Shown here: in pieces, positions 12,870 through 24,359 of the stretch
How the letters are laid out: every line of letters begins with the position of its first letter
Numbering within the stretch: the stretch's first letter is position 1
Source: Aquatica leii
Taxonomy: Eukaryota; Arthropoda; Insecta; Coleoptera; Lampyridae
NCBI GenBank assembly: GCA_035610365.1
Contig: CM069437.1
Coordinates: 31,019,507 to 31,083,506 of the forward strand
Length of the DNA stretch: 64,000 nucleotides
Direction of reading: 5' to 3'
Made by a program: the position numbers and the translations under genes
Notes under the pieces: generated by a model
The model's input: the letters and a program-made list of their open reading frames with translations, nothing else
The model's database searches: none
Told to the model about the DNA's origin: nothing

Positions 12870-13345
12870 AATTTGTTTTACTAGCGTCGAAACTGAAGCA
12901 TAGCATAACGAACGTTACTGCAGAGCAAGACCGTAGTCATGAGTGCGAGTTATGCAATGAAACTTTTGACGAGAGTTGCATACAATATCTTTTGTTTTAT
13001 TTTTTGTGAAATTAATTCTAAATTTAAACAAAATAAAATTGGAAACATAAAAAACTCAATGTTGGTACTGCATTTACTACTAGCAAAATCTGTCAACTTT
13101 GACAATCAATTTAAAATCTTATATATAACACTATAGTATTTGAGTTTATAATATGTTTTAAATTTATTATTAATTTTAAAAATCTTTTAACACAGACTTC
13201 TACTTAAATAATAATTTACTTTGAAAACGTAATTTTATGTAGATTCCAATTTACCACTTTGCGACTTTAGAGAGTTTTTGCGCCTGTTACGTAACTATAC
13301 TAACAAACAAGTAAATAAATTTGCAATGCTGCCAGCACAAAAAAT
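12870..13345 (-). repeat. Inverted dispersed copy of the ~455-bp repeat
   Basis: Reverse complement of the unit found at 9038-10080. It includes the ends TGCTGGCAGCATTGCAAATT (minus strand, near 13338) and the element around 12895-12985 with the CGTTATGCTATG-like and AACTTTTGACGAGAG segments. It is about 2.8 kb from the tandem array and oppositely oriented. Confidence 0.7.
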
Positions 13346-13751
13346 GCTTTTTAGTATAAAAGATGTCCTTAAAAAACAAAGCTGTTTCTGTTTTCAAAAG
13401 TGTCCACTGTTTTTTTGTTCTTAATGGTGTGTATTTTTAGTTATGTTATCTTTTAGATACCAAATTAACTGATCTGAAGTTTAGGTACAATAAAAAACAA
13501 TACCGACTTATTCCAGTTAAAAATTATAACATTGTCAAAAATTACTTAAAACCAAAAATATTATTTAAAAAACTACCACAAATAGCAAAAAACAAAAAAA
13601 AATAAAAATCTGTTTTGGATAGTACAACAATACTTTGCATTTAAAAAAATCAAGACTTTTATGATCAAATATTTAATGATACATGCCATGACTACGAAAG
13701 TTTTGTAAATAAATTTATTGACGTAAAAGATCCTTATTTTTGTGTTAATAA

Positions 13752-16328
13752 CACTGGTCTGCATGAAAATCGGCCCTGATACCATTCTTGACGATTCTTA
13801 TGTAAAATGACCTCCTGAATCCAAAAATGAGCTCCGTTTTTACCCATCGCCCACCTATTTTGGGGGGACCCCATTTTTATTTTATTTTTTGGTTTTTTTT
13901 TTAGAATTTTAACTTATAGCCGTTAAACATCCCAAAGCAAGTAATAAAATTTATACCAAAGTATATGGCAAAAGTGTTGCTATAAAATGTATATAGAAAC
14001 AACAATAAAATACAAATATATAAGAACAGTAAAAAAATATCAATAAACAGTTAGGAAGATTCACTGCACGACGCTGGCGATATCAATACCACATGCAGGT
14101 TTGAAGATGAATTTTCGACAGGCTTGAACTTGCATTACTCTTCTCATTATGGTATATTACATTGTTTGCTTAATTGCTTCGATCAGTACATCTATAGCTG
14201 TTGCAGAGTTAACTTGTCGACGTTTTAAACGTGCTGGTTTGTGTGTTCATTTTTGTTCATTTGTGTAAAACAGTAAAACTACTTTTACTTCGGATTTTTT
14301 CAAGTGACTAAGTGTGATTTGTGGTTAATGTTGGGCGTTGAACTACTGTTTAATTATGCCACGCGAGTGTAAAAATCATCCCGATAGCTTCTGCTATGTC
14401 TGCGGGGAATTAACTTTAAAAGCGCAACGAAAACCCTTTTCTCCGCTTGTTTAAACAGCTTATAAATTGTACTTCGATTGTCAAGTTGGCGACCAGGACA
14501 AGACTTGGACTCCATCAGTTTGCTGTACAACTTGTTACAGTAGTTTGACCAAATGGCTCAAAGGTACCCTAAATCAATGCCAATTGCTGTGTCTATGGTT
14601 TGGCGTGAACCTCGCTGTCATCTTACAGATTGTTACTTTTGTATGACTTTCACCGTCGGGTTTTCGAGGAAAAGTAAGCATACAATTCAGTATCCCAATA
14701 TTCCGTCAGCTCTAAAACATGTTCCTCATAACGATACTTTGCCAATCCCAGAGCCCCCAAACACTTATACTTTAGAGCCGAAAATCGATTTAAAAGACTC
14801 TGAGCCACAACCTGGGGCTTCGAATGATACATTCAATGAAGAGTATTCCGCAGATTTAGTTTCTCGGCAACCTCACTTCCTCACTCAATCGGAATTAAAT
14901 GATCTTGTCAGGGATTTGCAGTTACCCAAGACTAAATCTCAGCTCCTAGGATCGCGACTTCAACAGTGGAATCTCTTAGAAAAGGGAGTAAAAATATTTT
15001 CTTACAGGACCAGACAAGCAACCTTGAAATGTCTTTTCTCAGAAGATAAAGGTTTAGTGTTCTGTCCAAATGCAAATTTATTGATGACAGAGCTACAGAT
15101 GCCATGTGACCCAGACAAATGGAGACTGTTTATAGACTCATCAAAAACAAGCTTAAAAGTTGTCCTGTTGGCAAATAGGAATGACTTCCCATCAGTTCCA
15201 GTTGCATACTCTGTTGATATGAAGGAAACGTACGAAAACATCTTCAGAATCCTTGATAAAATTAGTTATCATGATTATAAGTGGAAACTTTGCGCTGACT
15301 TAAAAGTTGTTGCTCTACTCACGGGCCTGCAATCAGGATTCACAAAATATTGCTGCTTCCTTTGTGAATAGGATAGCCGAGCGCGAGATAAACATTACAT
15401 CGTACGGGACTGGCTTCTGCGAGAAAATCTTATTCCTGGTCAGAAAAATGTCGCCCACAATCTTTTGGTTCCGAAGGAAAATATTTACTTACCACCTATA
15501 CACATCAAACTTGGACTGATCAAGCAGTTTGTGAAAGCAGTGGACAAGACAGGTGGCGCATTTCAATTTTTGTAAACTAAATTTCCTCGTCTTAGCGAAG
15601 CTAAAATCAAAGAAAGCGTTTTTGTTGGTCCCCAGATTAGACAACTCTTCCAAGATTCGACGTTTATTGAACACCTAAATCGAAAAGAAAAACGAGCTTG
15701 GCCTGCATTTCAAAACGTTTGTAATAACTTCCTGGGTAACCACAAAAGTGAAGATTATGTCGCTCACGTCGAGGAACTGCTTTTAGCGTACAAGGACATA
15801 GGATGTAACATGTCTCTTACATTTCACTTCCTTCACTCGCATCTGGACTTTTTCCCTGAAAATTTAGGACCAGTCTCGGATGAACACGGGGAACGGTTCC
15901 ATCAAGACATCGCTAAGCTGGAGAAGAGATTTTCAGGGAAATGGAATGCAAGCATGTTGGCGGAGTACTGCTGGTTTTTGAAACGAGAGAGCTGTACCTC
16001 AGGGTATAAAAGGAAATCAAGCACCAAGTAACGATGAATATCTTTTTATTTATTACTGTTTATAGCTAAAATAGTTTTTTTTCTCATTTAAATTAAATTC
16101 ATGTCCATATATTTATTATTATAATAATTATAATTATTATTATCTTTCGATAAATAAATTATAATTAATTTATCGAAAAGTGGTAAAATTAGAGATTTGG
16201 GGCTCCCCCGAAAATGGTGGGTGATGGAAGAAAACGGAAGACATATTTGAATTCAGGACGTCATTTTACATAAGAATCACCCGGAATAGTGTCAAGGCTC
16301 GATAAAAAATATTTTTTGCAGACCAGTG
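13752..16328 (+). mobile_element. CACTG-ended DNA transposon with TAA duplications
   Basis: Inverted termini of about 120 bp lie at 13752-13875 and 16200-16328. The outer ends are CACTGGTCTGCA, and the arms share ATTCTTATGTAAAATGAC and a C-rich inner block. The copy is flanked by TAA at 13749-13751 and 16329-16331, so the target duplication is 3 bp. CACTG ends with 3-bp duplications recall the CMC/EnSpm group, but superfamily placement is an inference. The interior carries one disrupted gene (14356-16031). An AT palindrome lies at about 16115-16180. Confidence 0.8.
14356..16031 (+). pseudogene. Transposon-encoded protein with zinc-finger-like N-terminus, disrupted
   Basis: The reading starts MPRECKNHPDSFCYVCGE, with paired cysteines typical of a zinc-binding N-terminus (CxxHxxxxCxxC), then a CCTTCYSSL cysteine cluster, WREPRCHLTDCYFC, and KYCCFLCE. 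It goes on to a C-terminal part containing GCNMSLTFHFLHSHLDFF, DEHGERFHQD and MLAEYCW. I know this arrangement from many uncharacterised arthropod and cnidarian proteins that occur in high copy number. The frame is broken by TAA at 14452, a frameshift near 14560, TAG at 15369 and TAA at 15573. The rest stays in frame to 16031. It lies within inverted termini, so it is most likely the element's transposase relic. Confidence 0.7.
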
Positions 16329-16964
16329 TAATCTAAACCAAAAGTTTTTAGTTCTTTTTCTTAATTAAAAAAAATGTAAAACCGTCAAGTTACATCTGAA
16401 CAGTACTTAAACAAAAGTGGTAGTTAACAAATAAATACTAAAATTTTAGAAAAAATTGTAAAAGGTAATGATATAGCGTGATTTATTTAAGATAACAAAG
16501 TTAATAACCTTTTAAGTGCAACTTAACTCTGTTACATGTCATTATTTATGTATTCCTTATAAGTCTTAATTCGAAATAAAATTTACGCCGTCTCTGTTTC
16601 TCGACTGCACTGTTGCAAATGTGTATCGTAATTGACAGTTACAGAAGGAGAGTCGCAAACGAAAGGAATCTTCACTTGGTCATTTTGTACCTTAATTTGG
16701 CTGAGATCGCTTGAGTTTATCAAAACGCTTTCTACTAAACTAGTCATACATTTTCATATTTAATTTACAATATTGGTGTGTCTTTTATGTTTTAGCAATA
16801 ATTCTGTATAAAGATTGGAAAATGTTCTGTCAGAATCAAGTGGTTTAGTACATTATATCAGAGGTTACAAATAAATTTTGTTAAGATTGCGTCAGCTATG
16901 TTGCTGCAATACTAATAAAATTATTTTAGCAAATCTGCTAGAGATTGATACGGTTCTCTCTTTT
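16329..16964. other. AT-rich spacer, nothing recognised
   Basis: No gene or repeat boundary supported between the CACTG-ended element and the foldback element. Confidence 0.45.
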
Positions 16965-17056
16965 CAACCACGCCCACTCACCGACATCGTAGCTAAAGTC
17001 GATTTTTTTTAAAGTGGCGTTTTTCGGATTAAAAGTTTAAGCGCCTACAGAGAGAA

Positions 17057-17264
17057 CAAACGTTCTCTTTCTCATATAATTGTAAATCATTTAATGCCTT
17101 TCCCATATAACTGTTTTTTAATTATTAATTATTGGTGGCTACATGTTTCGACCTAACGGTCATCATCAGGCCTAATTAATAAATAAATTAATAAATTAAA
17201 ATCCCATTTTGAGTTAAACTTTATAATGGATAATACAATGTTCACTTTCTCTTTTTGTTTCATT
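17057..17264 (-). mobile_element. ~208-bp insert carrying a hammerhead-like motif
   Basis: Defined by comparison of the two arms of the foldback element: this piece is absent from the matching position at about 17560-17575. It contains the ribozyme-like fold at 17107-17190. It is probably a remnant of a Penelope-like or small hammerhead-bearing retroelement, which is an inference. Confidence 0.5.
17107..17190 (-). ncRNA. Hammerhead-type ribozyme candidate
   Basis: On the minus strand the core reads CTGATGA (in 17161-17169), then U, a GACC/GGTC stem closed by GTTA, then GAAAC (17145-17149), AT and GTA as possible cleavage triplet. Helix I is supported by GGC before the core pairing with GCC after the triplet, and, beyond an internal loop, by TTATTAATTA pairing with TAATTAATAA. 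One extra nucleotide sits between the conserved core and stem II compared with the textbook motif. The fold is read by eye; activity is unproven. Confidence 0.6.
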
Positions 17265-17646
17265 ATTTAAATGAGAATTTCGTAACTCCTACAAAGACAA
17301 TAACTTATCCACGTAATTCTGCGGCACGAAAATGCTTTCTAAATGTAAAAGAAAGAGGGCGCTATGACAATAAAATGTAGAATTTCCATTCTTAAAGAGG
17401 CTTATAAATGGTATTCAAACAACACAAAAATAAGTTTAGCTTTTAGTAAATTCTACGTTTTTCTTCTAGCGCCGTCTTTCTCTTACATTAAGAAAGCATA
17501 TTCATGTCGTAGAATTACGTGAATAAGTTAAGTCTTTGTAGGCGTTACGAAATTCTCATTTAAATCTATCTCTGTAAGCGTTTAAACTTTTAATCTGAAA
17601 AACGCCACTATAAAAAAATTCGACTATAGCCGTGGTGGCGTGGTTG

Positions 17647-20600
17647 TTACCAACGGAGGCCAATACAAGAAAGATTGGTAACACGTATTTCAAAACAATT
17701 TTGTAATATACAATTTGTAAATCTAATAAAATTTTGCGGTTTTTTAAATTTTTAATAATAGTTATAGAAAAAATACGATAGTTTAAGACACCATCTACAC
17801 TGAAATACTCACTCACTGTCAAGAGATAAATACTAAACTGTTAAGTTAATTAAGTACAGTGTCAATGCGGAACCTCTTTAAACAAAAACCTGCATACAAC
17901 AGATTTCTTTCATACCATGTATTTACCATAAAATGCTTTTATCTACGTATTTGCTAAATAAATTTTTATTATTTTTGTTGTTTTATATTAAAAATTTACA
18001 GAAATCTTGCAACTATCGGAAGGTGTTGAAAACAAACATAATATTACATACGTAATATAATGAATAAGGTTTATTGCGATTATCAAAAATAAGAATGCAT
18101 ACATAAATAATAAAAAGATCGCTAGAAGATGATGAATCAGCAACACCAATGACATGGAGAATTTTTTCTGATAACAAATGATGAGCGAAACCGCTTATTA
18201 TCAAGAATTGTTGCGTGCTGATAAAACGTAGTTTTCAGTGACATATCTAAGGAGAAACCCAATCGCGTTATCTTAAATCCATGCACTTGAACAAACATCA
18301 TAGCATGTAAATGGACCAGCCTCATAATTAGTAATAAAAACTCTAAATCCAAACACTTCCGGCTGTTGTTTCCTATTTATAGTTTTAGTAGCATGTAATA
18401 GTTTAGTGCGAATTGATTGTAAACTGGAGGGTATATTTTTCATAGAAAATTTTTTAGAGAAGCACAAAAATGAGTATTTTGGGCTAATCTTTTCAAATCG
18501 TTAACAAAACGCTCAATAAACTGTCATAAATTCGCGGTTTTCTTCCACCAGTAGTCCATTGTTGGCACCAACATTGAGACGCGATGTTTTGGTTGTAAGG
18601 TTTTAATGTCGTGAATGGCCGTACTTATTTATTTTCTCAAATCTAAGTTTTGTTAAGGCAACAGGTATTAAGAAATATTTGGGTTGTGCTAGTAACCCTT
18701 AGGTTCTTTTTTCCAAGAGATGTACGGTAAGAAACACAACATAAACAACAAAATCTCAAAACATCGAACTTTATTTGACACAATATATTTTCAAGGCAAA
18801 AAATCACCTTCGCAAAGCTCAAATAGTCATATTGCACTCACAAGCATGTTATGCGAGAAACGGTCGAACAAATTGAGCCTCACGTCCATTGACTGCCATT
18901 TTCTGCTGGCTTAGATACAGTTAAAAGCATTGGGATAAATGTAAAATTTTAAATATTCCCTGGTCACAATCAATTTTAAAGCCAAAGTGGATATTTCAGA
19001 AATTTTGCCAGACTTTGATTGAATACGGTTGGATTAAATAAATAATTTATATAGCGTGATTCTTGGCAATTCTTTCACTACACTATAATTCGTTGACACG
19101 GGTTTAAAAAAAAACAAAACAAAAAGATTACTGGACTTTACCAGAGTTTTATAACGGTTCACAATTCAACAACTTCTAAGATTATGACACGATTCGAGCT
19201 ACATTGCCACATCCTTTCAGATGTAAAAGTTTTAAAGTGGAGATTTCATCTTTGGAAATGTGCATCCGCAGTTTAAAAACTGTTTTTTTCAACAGTTTGT
19301 CACGTTTGCGATTCCTTGTCATATCTAAAGAAGACTTAAAGCAGATTGAACTTGCAATAAAAACATTTCGCGACGTGAAATAATCGACAAGCATTTTTAT
19401 TATATTCTCTAGGTGTTCTTAGCGTGATCTTTCAGCACAAAAAAAGTAAAACTACTCTTATAAGCGACCCGTCAATTGCCAAAAACAAAGAAAAGTAAAT
19501 ATTAAATTTGCTGTCTCCGTTTACAACAAAAAAAACAAACAAAAAACCTCGTTAAACATTAGAATTAGATTTAAATAGTTATTCTCAATTTTCTCGCGAT
19601 AGACAGTATCTCAATTCATCGTATCTCTCGTACAATAATCAAATAAAAAACTTACAAACGCATATCCAAATAAATTTAACTAATTTATGACCTTTCAAAA
19701 GAAAACTCCCGTATGCAACTTTTTTCGTTTTTGCACCGCGTCAAGGTTTTTAAAACCTTTGTTTAAAACTCCCCTCTTTCTTTGTACGCAATTTTGACTC
19801 TATATCCTAATACGTTTTTTTCTGATTGAGCAAGTTCACGAACGCTCTCAGTACCATATCTGCCAATTGGCTTTTCCTTTTTTTACTCAATATCTTAAAA
19901 GCGGCGTTGTGCCCCTTTCTACCCTTAAGATGTTACTACGTTTTGTTATTGGGCGGCGCTGCATGCTACAAATGGAATAAAAATTTACCGATGCTACTAT
20001 TTTGTTCCTCTATTAATAATAAACAACTGCGCTACTGATTGTAAAAAAGCATTAGAAAGATGAACTTTACTTTAACATGATTCTTTTCTCTAATCTTAAC
20101 AGATTTATAACGCTTATAATAGTAATAATCTTTACAATTGCCTGACTGTTGATACAATTTCAACATTCAAAATTTACTCAAATTTTATTTTACATGCTTT
20201 TGTTCTATGCTGATAACTTTACAGTAAAATCGTTTATGACTCAAAGTAGTAATTACTGATAGTTTTTATTATAAAACTTTACAAATCAGATTTATTAAAT
20301 TACTACTTCGTTTACGCATTTTAAAGTTTGAACATAAATTATCGGTTTAGTCGAACATGTGTGTTTCGGTCTAGTTAATTTTGGTGATCACCGCGGTTTT
20401 TTTTGCGGGTAAGGGTACTTTTGTCAGTGATGTAATATCTGGAGTTGTTTTTCTTGTAAACCATCCTGCATTGAAACCGCTACAATTTTTGTATTAAGAT
20501 GATTTGCTTAACTTTCTTAGATTTATTTCGAAAGCGGGAGAACAAATCAACGTACTAGAAGGATACCTGCAAACTATGGTGAATTTTTGCTAGTAGATTA

Positions 20601-21701
20601 ACCTGTGACTCCCGTTCCGCTTCAGTGATAAGAATGTTTCTTTTTCGGACACATGTGTTTACTTCTGCTGCGTTTTATAGAGTTTTCACACTGTCGGACC
20701 ATCGCTCCCAGGGTTCACATGGGTTGAATTATGTTCTCAGACAATCAGCCTGATGCTATATCACTCTCCTTATGAATAGCGATGTCGTTATCTAGCCGAA
20801 TCGTTATTATTGTAAAATCGGTGTGCTGTATAACTTATAACGGTTCCACTCATATCAACTCTCGTTATCCACTCTTGTTATTTTGAACCATAACGATTAT
20901 GATATAACGGCGGCGTTTTAGAAGCCGTTATAAACATAACGATTGTGATGTATAGGCTTGAGAGCTTGTTTTGTATAAAAAATGAATTTTGCATTATACG
21001 AGGAACTGAAAAATGCAATCAGAAAAAGAGTCTTCAGTTTTACCGTGTATTTAAGAAAGTAAGGCTAGAAACGAATTCTTTCATACAGGCAAAGGAACAT
21101 TTTACGCGAAAACAGCGACCCGATTGAAGTAACCACGTAAACAAAATGTATAAAAAAGATGTAAGTTATGTAACGGTGTGTTTTGCAACTCAGTTTTATT
21201 TCGAAGTAATACAAAATGTTTATACTTTTACGTAACAATTAAAACCATTATTCAATAAAAAATTGAGGCTATCGAGGGATGATGTGCGTCACTTAATGGA
21301 GGTCGTAGCAAACATTTGTATTTTAATTCATACTAGGTAGTTTTAGTCTGTTTTTTTTCTATTTCAAAATCTACCGACCAGATGTTTTACGACGGCACGG
21401 CGCGTGCCTTATATCCTATTCACTCTCTTACGTTCGGCATTCGTATAGCACTCTTTGTTTTTTTTTAGGCAATACTTTTTTCCAAAACCTATTTTACCAG
21501 TGATTGTTATGTCGATGGTTATCTTCGACCATTAAAATCTGATAGCGATTGGTCGCTAAGTATAACGAGAGTGTTAAAGCATCAGACTGAATAAAGTAAA
21601 CCCAATGAGAATAACGAATAAACTATTACCGTAAAACGTTGCAAAATAGAGGAAAGTTGCACATATACATTTTTATAGAGGACAAAATTTTCTATAAAAA
21701 A
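17647..21701. other. Intergenic, no supported gene
   Basis: About 4 kb of AT-rich sequence with overlapping short frames, including a cluster on the minus strand at 18013-18467. None shows an intact domain. Near 20780-20950 there are repeated CCGTTAT/ATAACG words suggesting small degenerate repeats. No RNA gene is recognised. Confidence 0.4.
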
Positions 21702-21819
21702 GTCCGCGGAAGGGTACCTTCTATAGTTTAGAAGATACAAGTGTGCAAAGTAACACAAACATTACATTAAAATTCTGTAACTCTTAAACTATTAGACATA
21801 ATTATACCCTTCCGCGGAC
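21702..21819. repeat. Short inverted-repeat element (15-bp perfect arms)
   Basis: GTCCGCGGAAGGGTA at 21702-21716 is exactly inverted at 21805-21819. The GC-rich arms stand out from the AT-rich flanks. A related CCCGCGGATCTGATTCTGCA block at about 21913-21932 echoes the right end, suggesting a second degraded unit. It is probably a tiny MITE or a hairpin. Confidence 0.6.
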
Positions 21820-23536
21820 CTAATTGCAGTAAATTTTGGCCTTTATAAATATGTTTATGTGCAATTTTTATCTGTATTGTACCGTTTTTGCAGCGTACAA
21901 GGCGGAAGCTCCCGCGGATCTGATTCTGCAATTACTATAATTATTTTTCAGCTCTGCTGAGTGAAATTAAGACTTATTGTATTTTTAAAACATAACGCAA
22001 TCTTATTTAATAATAATAAACATTGCATCCGAAAAATACAAAAATGAAGTGAAATTGGGCACCACCGCAAGTTCCAGATTTGTTTTATCGTTTCGTTACA
22101 CAAGCCTTCGAATCAAGCTTCTTATAAGTGTTTTCAACACTAAAAATTTTTGTGTTAACAAAATTATATGTTATCTAACCTGGCAAAGCAAAAAGTCGTT
22201 TCCATATACGTAAAACGTAAAAGACCAATATTAATTAGTATTATTTTAAAATATAATAAGAAAAACTATGTCTTAATTTTTTACCTAATAATGTTAAAAC
22301 AATCCTTATCATATATGTAAAATTTTCATTAAAACATTATTTTCTAGGGTATTGTAAGAATTTGTCCTTAGAAACTGAGGTGTCGATTGTATACTAAATT
22401 TGGTTAAGTTAAAATGAAATATGAGCGTCTGTTGAATAGCGAATCTATTGTTGAGAAGTTTATCTGCATAAGCACAATAGCAAATGAATCATATCAATAC
22501 AAAGCTATCGTTAATTAGTGGTGTTCGTTAATAAAAATTGTCTTTTAAGATATGGTTTACTATTATTAGCATTATCATTATTATTACAGAAAAACTGAAT
22601 ATTTATGCATTAATCAAAATGAACAAACTATTAAAAACAAAAGCATACGTAGTAAATATCCTGCTTATTATTTAAATCAAATTTGAATTGCGCAACTTAC
22701 AGTTATCTACCTAATTCGTAATAAAATGAGACTACAAAATGACGCCTGCCACGCATTTTGTTTATAGAATGAAATAGCAACGATGTAAACCTGGTAATCC
22801 TAAGGCATTGTTGACGACTAAACGATTGCCAACTGTTAAAATTTAACCGCCCTATTAAAAATTTCATATAAAATTCACATTGAAATCAATAAAAAACCTA
22901 TATGCTTCTAATGGATTTTATAAGACATCATTGGAATCTATACGGAGTAAGATAAAAGATATAACAAATCTATTGGTAATTTACATGTACCTATAGGCAA
23001 TTTAGTGAAATACTTGAGAGCAGAACATATAAAAACCATTACATAGTATATATGAAATTCTAAATAAGTATAAGAAAATTATTTTTGACATGCAGAGGCG
23101 TAGCTACCATTACCCTATAACATGCGTAAACAACATAAACGCTTAACTAACGTGTAAGCTCCACCACAAACATTTCATGTAAAATTAAAAATGGAATGAT
23201 TTTTGAAATCTTTACTAAACGACTGGGAGTTTGCCGTTTAGAAAGCGCTGTAAAAAATACTTCAAATAAACTTTTAGAAATTGTTAATCGACATGTTCTC
23301 AAAAAAAGTGCTCTACAACGAAGCTGAAACGGCAACACTGTACGTTAATTAAATCGATGACAATCGTGCACACCACTGTTATTTGTTTAATAGGTGTTTT
23401 CTTTAACTAACAGCTAATCAACTATTTCAGAGCCATACAAGAATCTTTCCTCCAAGAGTTGGTTCTGTTTTCTCTTCTCCTTCAATTTGTTCATTCTGGC
23501 CTGCATCTTCGCCGAAAGCGGCAAAATCGCCCAAAA
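21820..23536. other. AT-rich stretch, nothing recognised
   Basis: No coding region, RNA gene or clear element ends. CAGAGGCGTAGCTACC at 23093-23108 looks like a hAT end, but I found no partner. Confidence 0.4.
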
Positions 23537-23625
23537 GAAAAAAATTCAGGAAAAAAACCCACAGAAAAAAAATCCAAGGAAAAAAATCCACAGGAAAAAA
23601 AATCCAAGGAGAAAAAATCCAACAT
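23537..23625 (+). repeat. A-rich minisatellite
   Basis: Short units of the form (G)AAAAAAATCCA(A/C)AGG are repeated five to six times. The 76-codon open frame here (23487-23717, rich in K, N and P) is a by-product of the repeat. Confidence 0.7.
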
Positions 23626-24279
23626 TTTATAGGGAAGTGTTATCTATAAATAAGCTGTTTACTCACCAATTATATATTAATTTTGGTATTAAGTGCGCAA
23701 AAAAATTTACTTTTTGAACGTGCAAAAATTAACTAAGCAGTATCATATCCTGCTGATTTGAAATCTGGTTGTCAATTTCTTAAAATCGATCATAGTTTCT
23801 TTAGCAAACAAAATAATTTGTATATTACTGGATTCAAAATATTTCATTGTTCAGTAATAAATGATAGGTAACTACATATACATTCCATAGTTTCTTTACA
23901 ATGTTTAATGGGCTGAATCGGTTCATTAAACAAATTCTTTTATTGTTAGTTTTTAATAGAACAATTACAAGCGGTTATAATTACTTATACAGGAATTTTA
24001 CTAACAACATTTTTCAAAATTTGAATAAATAGGGTTGAGGGAGACATTCTTGATTACTTTTCATCAACCGTTCGTGTTATTATTTTGTTGTGTCCTGTTT
24101 TGATGGTGTTCTGCTCTGCGCATCATGAAAATTATTACTTCAAATAAAGGTCAAGAAAAAATCTAAACGACTACATATATTTTTGAAGGGATCCATATTA
24201 TTGGTGTATTAATTTAAAAATTGAAGTGAAGGTCGAAAAGCAATAATTAAAACTTGTAATAAATATTTAATAATACTAA

Positions 24280-24331
24280 TTGCGACATGTTTCGGCCGAA
24301 ACAATAATTATTGAGGCCATCTTCAGGCAAT
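24280..24331 (-). ncRNA. Hammerhead-like ribozyme candidate, variant core
   Basis: On the minus strand: ATTGC, CTGAAGA, U, a GGCC...GGCC stem, GAAAC, AT, GTC, then GCAAT. ATTGC before and GCAAT after pair as helix I, and GTC is the classic hammerhead cleavage triplet. The core has A in place of U at the tolerant position (CTGAAGA). The stem II loop contains the palindrome CAATAATTATTG. It belongs to a different repeat family from the other candidates. Reading by eye; unproven. Confidence 0.55.
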
Positions 24332-24359
24332 CAAATCCACAATTAAAGTTATAACATGT

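Larger units (their letters stand above)
16965..17646. mobile_element. Foldback element with long inverted arms, interrupted
   Basis: The outer arms 16965-17055 and 17565-17646 are inverted copies sharing CAACCACGCC, AGTGGCGTTTTTC and GATTAAAAGTTTAA. A second pair of matching arms lies inside (about 17265-17385 and 17450-17564), sharing GAGAATTTCGTAAC, CTACAAAGAC and GAAAGCAT. Read together, the arms are continuous on the right side but split on the left by an insert of about 208 bp (17057-17264). There is no coding capacity. The target duplication was not resolved. Confidence 0.65.

Noticed and set aside
18013-18467. Cluster of minus-strand frames with a faint piggyBac-like feel (FGFRVFI)
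   Set aside because: The resemblance is too short and no catalytic residues, TTAA flanks or terminal repeats could be found.
23093-23108. hAT-like end CAGAGGCGTAGCTACC
   Set aside because: No inverted partner or 8-bp duplication was found nearby.
23487-23717. Lysine/asparagine-rich 76-codon frame
   Set aside because: It is produced by an A-rich minisatellite.
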